Shown in pieces: positions 57,939 to 64,000 of a DNA stretch of 64,000 bases; positions within the stretch are counted from its first letter, which is position 1; every line of letters begins with the position of its first letter. Origin of the DNA: Coix lacryma-jobi var. lacryma-jobi (taxonomy: Eukaryota; Streptophyta; Magnoliopsida; Poales; Poaceae); assembly GCA_009763385.1 (NCBI GenBank), contig CM019823.1, positions 40,358,444-40,422,443 of the forward strand, given 5' to 3'. Below the pieces are notes generated by a model that saw nothing but the letters and a program-made list of their open reading frames with translations, ran no database searches and had not been told where the DNA came from. The position numbers and the translations under genes are program-made.

Positions 57939-58360
57939 GTTTATGTTTTATTTTTTCAAGGCTCTTAAGGGTGTTCTCAAAAAGTTAGATTACTATAGGT
58001 CTAGATTTTTCTAATATGTTTCATTGGTGGGTTCATTTGGATTACCATTTTCATCACTTTTAGCATTCAACCACATTCTCTATATCTAATATGTTTTGTT
58101 CTTGGCTCAAAGTCTTTCCCTTCTAAGCTTATAATCCAAATTTTATTGGGTGCGTCAGCTCTTTGTTGGGCCATTTGGTTGAGTAGAAATGATGTGTGGT
58201 TTTCAATGGATCCACTACTAACATGCTCATGCATATTAATTTCATAGGAACTTATTGGATCAGAAGTTGGATGCTTCTCTTTAAAGAGAAAGAGAGAAAT
58301 GTTTGATGGGATGCAAGAAGCTAGAGGTTACCATCATGGAGCTATTTAGCTGTTTTGGCT
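57939..58360 (+). pseudogene. L1-type LINE ORF2 3' remnant
   Basis: The plus strand reads KGVLKKLDYYRSRFFW at about 57970-58015 and ASALCWAIWLSRNDVWF at about 58145-58200, followed by LEVTIMELF-like text. These are the end of RT and the zinc-binding zf-RVT region near the C-terminus of plant L1 ORF2. It is joined head to head with the inverted ORF1 piece. Confidence 0.7.
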
Positions 58361-59696
58361 AGAAGTTTAGCAACGAATTGATTCTTAGAGTAGCCCAATA
58401 TTTTTGTGCTGCTATTTTGTACTTTTCCACTTTTTTAATGTTATGCCGCAACCTAAGTGTTGTTGTGATCTGTATTAGTGTGGATGTACATACATATTCA
58501 CAACCTAAGTCTTATACTGAAGCCCTTTGGGACAAAGAAATAGAGGAATTCTGGAGGATTGAAATCGTATAGAAAAGGTCGTTCGTAGCTATGAAGCCAT
58601 TTGGAACAAAGGATTGAGTTTTTTTCTACAAATCCTATGAAATTCCTATGTAATAATGGCTTGTTTATAGTAATTTTAGCGGAATTCTACCATGAATTTG
58701 AACCTCATGAAAATTTTGTTTTCCATCACACACACACACACACACACACACTCTCTCTCTCTCTCTCATCGGATTCCTGTGTTTTTCCTATACTCCATCC
58801 AAAAAAAAACGTATGAGATTGGAAATCCTATAGGAATTGCTATATGTTCATGCTTTTGTTTCAGAGGAACGGAGTATAAGAGTAATCAATAATGTATGAA
58901 AGTTTTCTTCTCCTGCTATTTTGGAGAGAAAAATGTAGGAAACATAAGCAATCACTATTTCCAAATTCCCATGTTTTCGATTTCTCTGTTCTGCAAAACT
59001 GCGTTCTTACAGGATTCGCCAATATATGTTTTAGCAATCCTAATAAAATGAGCATCACATATGAATGCGAGTGCATAAGCCACACTGCGCGCGTTACAAG
59101 CAACAAGCAGAGGTGCATGAAAAAGACAAGGTGCAAAAATATATAGAGGTCCCCATCTGCAGTGGGACATCTTATAGAACAAAAGGGCACTTACAAGCAG
59201 CAGTTAATAGAAAGTAGTCACCCCAATAATATGCAAGTGATACGTGGAATTGGAAAGGTACGTATGGTGCCTTCCAGTGATGGATGATGGGCCATTCTCC
59301 ACACGGTAGAAATGATAAAAAGGGAGTGTCGTGATCGCGTGAGGACTTGCTAGCTGAGGAGACGAGAGCGAGCGAATCCGAATCTCATCTGGTCGACGAT
59401 CGAAACGACGCCGGCCGCGCGCTGGAATATAACAAAAGGAGGTGGTGGCACTGGCACGGGCACCGGCACTGGAATTATTCCTACTCGCTCGATGCCGCTA
59501 TTCCTAGCTAGCTATACCTTGGTGGGTGCCAAAAACTCTCAATTGCGTGAGTGCATTGCACTGCACTCTGCATGCCCACACGCTACGTACCCTCTGCCCG
59601 CATGCGCGTGCAGTGGCTATAGTGTCAAAGTGTCAGGACGACGCCAAATTACACTTGAGTCTAGGTGTTTTCGGTAGTCTCTAGTTGTGTAAACAC
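58361..59696. other. Intergenic DNA with a microsatellite and MITE-like text
   Basis: A (CA)n-(CT)n microsatellite lies at 58727-58767. The sequence around it (CATTTGGAACAAAGGATT near 58598 and CTTTTGTTTCAGAGGAACGG near 58854, which are roughly inverse) suggests a degenerate hAT-like MITE. The stretch 59330-59640 is richer in GC, with GGCACTGGCACGGGCACCGG repeats, and resembles gene-flanking DNA, but no gene is recognised. Confidence 0.4.
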
Positions 59697-59699
59697 TAA

Positions 59700-60183
59700 G
59701 AGCAACTCTAGCAGTAACCCTTAAAATAAAGTTCCTATTTTTTATTTTTTATTCAAGTGTTTCCTCTATTTTTGAGGGTCTTTTTTTAGGCCACACTTAA
59801 ACAATGACCCTCAAAATAGAGGACTCAAAACTATTTAAATTGTCAATGACATGTGAGGTTGAATTGTCATAGATGACTCGCCATGGCAAGTCATGCTCGT
59901 GGGAGTCGCATGCAAAGTCAGGCCACGGAAAGTCGGTTGTCGTGGAGAGTTGAGGGAGGGGTGGAAGCGCAAAATCACGGATGAGAGCCGAGCTATTGGC
60001 CAAAAATCACGGATGAGAGCCGAACTATATTGGCCCAACTGGAATGTGAGGTCTGAGGGAAGAATCTAAGAGTTCATCCAAATTTCAGGACCCTACGAGA
60101 AGCCCGGCTGGAGCTCGTTTTTTTGACGTGAGTTCTCATATTTAGCTATGAGGGCTTAAGTAGAGGGTCTGCTGAAGTTGCTC
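59700..60183. mobile_element. Harbinger-like MITE (484 bp)
   Basis: Ends GAGCAACTCTAGCAG and (reverse complement of right end) GAGCAACTTCAGCAG are flanked by TAA at 59697-59699 and 60184-60186. The interior is non-coding. Subterminal words such as CCTCAAAATAGAGG recur. Confidence 0.8.
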
Positions 60184-60186
60184 TAA

Positions 60187-60447
60187 AAGAAGAGGCTCTT
60201 TATATCCTTTTTAATGGTTAGAAATAGAGAATACAGTGCAAAAATATCCTCCAACAACTTTTAATTAGATATCTAAATATAGTTCTTCTTTATTCCGGAT
60301 TTTATCTCTAGTCAAAGATGCAGAACTAAAATGACTCTCTAAAGTGTGCACAAATGATGATGGTTGGAGAGTGAAAAAAATTGTAAAAAACATTTTTTAT
60401 TTAAGTGACTCTCCAAATGATAATTTAGAGAGTGGGTTTTAGGAATG
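60187..60447. other. AT-rich MITE-like spacer
   Basis: Contains TCCAAC and CTCTCCAAATGATAATTTAGAGAG words that resemble a decayed MITE. No boundaries were fixed. Confidence 0.35.
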
Positions 60448-61103
60448 AGAGTTTTACCTGTATACCATTATGAAAGATGGCAATTGCATATAAACCACTA
60501 AAAAGTTTGAGCCGTCACATATGTCATCGTGCTAAACTTTTTTATAGTCCATGCCACTTTCGTTAGATTTGGCTCTAACGGTATTAAACAGCTGGGGTGA
60601 AAAGTCAAAAATGCCCTCAGGTGTGAATATGTTATTAATTCTTTTTGAGTATCTTAACAACTTTAAATGAACAAAATCCGAACTAGAAAGTTGTAGATCT
60701 GTTTGAGATCTACAATTTTCATATAGAAAATATTTTTATTTAATTTGTACAAAAAATTATGGTTTAATATGATTAATATGTATTAGGAAAAATATATTTT
60801 TTATAAAATTAAATAAAAAAAGTTTTATATGGAAACTATAGATCTCGAGGAGATCTACAACTTTCTAGTTCTGAGTTTTTATCTTTGATGTCGTTAAGAT
60901 GCTCAAAAAGAATTAATAACATATTCACACCTAAGGATATTTTTGACTTTTACCCTGACTGTTTAACACTGTTAGAGCCAAATCTAACGAAAGTGGTATG
61001 GACGATAAAAAAAGTTTAGCACGATGACATACGTGACGGCTTGAACTTTTTAGTGGCTTATACGCAATTGTCATCTTTTATAATGGCATACAGGTAAAAC
61101 TCT
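60448..61103. mobile_element. Long inverted-repeat element (about 300-bp arms)
   Basis: Arms 60448-60746 and 60806-61103 are near-perfect inverted copies, beginning AGAGTTTTACCTGTAT, with a loop of about 60 bases. This is the structure of a Mutator-type or foldback MITE made of little more than long TIRs. No clear 9-base duplication was found. A transcript would fold into a 300-bp duplex. Confidence 0.85.
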
Positions 61104-61168
61104 TGAATACTCATACTCTTGGAGATGCTTTAAACCAAAGCTTATTATTGCTTCTATATATTACTTTA

Positions 61169-61675
61169 AGGGAGAATTATTTATTTGGCCCTAAAAAAAC
61201 TCTAGTTACTTATGTGAACTCTTTTTTTAAGTCATGTATACGGCCTCAAAACAAAATTTTGTTACTTATTTGGCCTTCCGTTAGATTTGAGGGCATAACT
61301 GTGTTAAGTGTTGGGTAAAAAGACCATTTTGCACCTGTGCCTAAAAAATTAAAAACCATTGTATAAAATAGTATATATATATATTGTTTATATATATATA
61401 TATATATATTATACACACTGTTTATATACATATACATTGTTTATATATATATATTGTTCATATATATTGTTCACTACATATACTGTTTTATACCCTGTTT
61501 TTTTAGGCGTAGGGGCAAAATGGTCTGTTTACCCTATACTTAACACTGTATGCCCTCAAATCTAACGGAAGGCCAAATAAGTAATAAAGTTTCATTTTGA
61601 GGTCATATACACAACTTCAAAAAAAAAGCCACATAAGTAACCAGAGTTTTTTTAGGGTCAAATAAATAATTCTCC
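61169..61675. mobile_element. Mutator-type long-TIR MITE (507 bp)
   Basis: Arms of about 200 bases (61169-61376 and 61476-61675) are inverted copies beginning AGGGAGAATTATTTATTTGG. The element is flanked by an exact 9-base duplication ATTACTTTA at 61160-61168 and 61676-61684, the Mutator signature. The loop is a TA-rich microsatellite with TTGTTTATATATA words. Confidence 0.88.
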
Positions 61676-61710
61676 ATTACTTTATAACATGCTTATATAT
61701 GACGACCAAG

Positions 61711-64000
61711 CACAACAGGACATCTAGGCTTTGCCGAGTGCTGGCAGCACTCGGCAAAGGGCCTCTCGCACTCGGCGAAGGCTTTGCCGAGTGCCGCACT
61801 CGGCGAAGAAATAGTCGGCAAAGATTTCTTTGTCGAGTGCAGGTCAGCACTCGGCGAAGCAAACGGGAGCCGTCACTTGACGGCCTCTTTGCTGAGTGCC
61901 ACGTGGGCCGGCACTCGGCAAAGGGGGCCTCTTTGCCGAGTGCCACGTTGGCCGGCACTCGGCAAAGATGGCCTCTTTGCCGAGTGTCACGTGGACTGAC
62001 ACTCGGCAAAGAGAGTGCCACGTAGGCCGGCACTCGGCAAAGAGGGCCTCTTTGCCGATTGTCATGGTCAAGGCACTCGGGAAAGAGGCCGAGCTGGGAA
62101 AAATTTGCCCAGCTTTGCCGAGTGTCGTGGCCTCTTTGCCGAGTGTGGCACTCGGCAAAGCTGGAAAAACTGGAATTTTTTTCTGTTTTCATTTCCCTAC
62201 ACAGAAAACATATCACACATTCATATTCCATTTCAGACAAATATCACATGCATATATATCACACATCCATATATCACATGCATATCCATTTCAGACAAAT
62301 ATTACACGTTCAGTCCTCATGCATCACAAGGTCACAAGTTTATTACAAGTTCATCACAAGTTCACAAGTTCACAAGTCCATCACAGCCATCTCACAAGTC
62401 CATGACAAATCTAAGTCGGCCCTCACTGCTCACCTTGGTGCTCAGATTGTGAAGAACCCCCACCTTGCCACGCGTCCCACGACCCGTCCGAAGGACCACC
62501 TTGCCACCCGGGCGGCGGAGGTCCAGATGGCCACCCGGTGTACCCCGACTGGCCAGGAAGGTAACCTGGCCACCCATAGGGCGGAGGAGGGCCACCAGGG
62601 AGCCACCCAGGCTGCGGAGGAGGGCCACTACTGATGTGCAGAGTGTGCGGAGGAAGGCCAGGTTGAGGAGTCGGTGCCGAACCCTCCGACTGTGAGTGCA
62701 CAAAGGAGAAGCAAATTTGTTAGCTCCTGGAGGACGGCCGTAAAAGTTAAACAAATATAAACAACCATATATACTCACCGGAGTCTCTGTCGAAGGAGTA
62801 ACAGGAGGCACAAAAGGAGTGAGCAGCGAGGGAGGCACGACAACACCAGGGATGTTCAGGCTCCCAAAGAAGTGAGCTATGTCATGCGTCCTCTGCGCCT
62901 CCCGCTGCTGGACGGCCAGTAACTCGCGATGATGGGCCGTCGCTTGGGCCTCGTGCATGGCCTGCAACCTCTGCACCTGGTCCGCCTGGGCCTGCATCTG
63001 GGCCTGCAAAATTCGTCCCGTAAGGTTTAAACAATGCAAAGACAAGGTATATGTGTAAAAGCAATGACCGACAAATAGAACAGTACTACCTGAAGTGCTG
63101 CCATCATCTGCTGTGAGGTCGGCTGCCGAGGTCGTATAGGGACGGAGGAGCTCGTGCTGGCAGCTCGAATCTCAGCGAGGTTAGGAACAGAGGACGAGTC
63201 AACTGCGATGTTGGCTATCCAGTACCGGTCGTGCTGCTTCCCTCCTCCCAGCCTCATCACCAGGTCTGTATCTAGGGGTTGGGTGGCCGGATCGAAGTCC
63301 TCCCCATGGCGCTCGCGAGCCGCCGAGGTGTACTCTGTGACCTTGGTGTAGGCGTTCGCGTTGGTGTACGCCTCGGGCCCGGCGTTCGGGTTGTACTGGG
63401 TGCTCGCTGCAGTCGCCTTGGCCTGGTGTGACAAGTGGTACGCCTTGAAAGGGAGGCACTCCTCACCACCATGCGACTGTGACTGCGAGAAAAACACACA
63501 AATGATCACAAGTAACGAGTAATTAAGTGTTAGAATAAAAAAATCTGTAGAGCATACCCATCTGTCGGCGTACGCGTTGAGGCTAAGGTTGCCTTGGTGG
63601 TGTGACACCCCAGGCATCTGCAGGCGGCAGTCTCGGCGGGCACCGTGCCTCTCATACCACTCATCCGATTGCCACTTGTCCACAATGGACAACCAGCAAT
63701 CTAGGTGATTGGCGCACCAACCAGAACAGAACTGCAAGACAATAAGTATTTAATATGTTAGAAGAGTCGCTAAGTGATGGATGGACCAATCAGTATTACT
63801 GTTTTGTGCGTACCTGGATGTACTGCTCCCTAGTGAGGTCGGTCTCCCTGGTCAGCATCATCTGCCTAGCGTCCGCCTTCTTCACCGCCTTCCCGAACAC
63901 GTCGGCGCAAGTAGACTCTGCTCGAAGCAGAGGAAGTGGAACCTCCTCCTGAGACACCTACGATCTCGTCCCCCTGGTCCCCCTGATCCCCCTGGCGACC
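61711..64000 (-). mobile_element. CACTA element with TTTGCCGAGTG repeats, 3' portion
   Basis: The left terminus reads CACAACAGGACATCTAGG, a slightly altered CACTACAGGAAACCTAGG. Dense TTTGCCGAGTG/CACTCGGCAAAG repeats fill 61729-62160. A minus-strand gene follows and runs off the right edge. This is the same family as the non-autonomous copies at 15.6 and 24.3 kb, so it represents a possible source of transposition proteins for them. Confidence 0.82.
62423..63952 (-). CDS. CACTA-encoded En/Spm (Ptta)-type protein, C-terminal exons
   Basis: Five exons can be read without any break, all bounded by GT/AG sites: up to about 63952-63814, 63731-63558, 63482-63090, 63003-62779 and 62689-62423 (TGA). 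Text such as SDEWYERHGARRDCRLQMPG, VSHHQGNLSLNAYADRW and KQHDRYWIANIAVDSSS is typical of plant En/Spm (Ptta) proteins, which are thought to be DNA-binding partners of the transposase. A Gln/Ala-rich helical stretch (QAQADQVQRLQAMHEAQATA) is probably a coiled coil. The C-terminus is rich in Pro, Gly and Trp (GGPPPPYGWPGYLPGQSGY). The 5' part lies beyond the window, and the start of the first visible exon is uncertain because a TAG precedes it in frame. Confidence 0.8.

Noticed and set aside
61246..61565. Tyr/Ile-rich frames near 61.2-61.6 kb
   Set aside because: They translate the TA-repeat loop of the Mutator-type MITE.
61729..62160. CRISPR-like array of regularly repeated TTTGCCGAGTG words
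   Set aside because: Repeats occur in both orientations with irregular spacing beside a CACTA terminus; these are subterminal transposase-binding repeats in a plant genome.

Overview
The window is nuclear DNA from a grass, most likely a panicoid/Andropogoneae species (sorghum, sugarcane or maize relatives). That inference rests on the transposon families present: Tekay and Tat-type Ty3/gypsy elements, CACTA elements with subterminal repeats built on TTTGCCGAGTG or TAACCGCAGCGGGC, Stowaway and Tourist/Harbinger MITEs, and L1-type LINEs. It also rests on the single recognisable host gene, an intronless GRAS-family SHORT-ROOT (SHR) gene of monocot type. No rRNA gene, functional tRNA gene, CRISPR array or organellar segment was seen.

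Layout, left to right. (1) 1-5.7 kb: 5' part of a minus-strand Tat/Retand-like gypsy element (5' LTR, PBS, gag-protease, broken RT) inserted into a Stowaway MITE. (2) 5.7-17 kb: MITE-dense intergenic DNA. It holds a Harbinger-type element with a GC-rich core, a foldback element, a 42-bp miniature hairpin, a Stowaway, a three-level nest (Tourist-like MITE containing a Harbinger MITE containing a 3.3-kb solo LTR), and two CACTA remnants in opposite orientation. (3) 18.3-21 kb: the SHR gene on the plus strand, with short upstream ORFs touching its start codon, one frame break in a G run, and a hAT MITE and a Tourist MITE just downstream. (4) 21-32.9 kb: more MITEs, a CACTA remnant holding a solo LTR and flanked by a direct duplication, a broken L1 LINE inside the 5' end of another CACTA, and a probable LTR fragment. 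(5) 32.9-56.1 kb: one CACTA element with intact TIRs and a TAA target-site duplication. It carries a tnp2-type transposase gene and a second gene joining an En/Spm-type protein to a ULP1-like protease, and is itself split by a 12-kb Tekay chromovirus with both LTRs and a GCATC duplication. (6) 56.1-61.7 kb: two LINE pieces in opposite orientation, a Harbinger-like MITE, and two long inverted-repeat elements side by side. (7) 61.7-64 kb: the 3' end of a further CACTA element whose En/Spm-type gene has five visible exons with canonical splice sites and no break.

How the parts work together: apart from SHR, every gene-like feature serves transposition. gag-pol genes would make virus-like particles and integrate cDNA. 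tnp2 and its partner protein would bind CACTA ends and subterminal repeats. MITEs depend on transposases encoded elsewhere. The most unusual points are an extra ORF upstream of gag in the Tekay element, CACTA-type subterminal repeats between the two CACTA genes, an intact-looking ULP1 catalytic triad, and two neighbouring hairpin-forming elements. Many frame breaks, including the one in SHR, are single-base shifts, several in homopolymers, so assembly error is a real alternative to biological decay. All calls come from reading the sequence; no database search or alignment was run.
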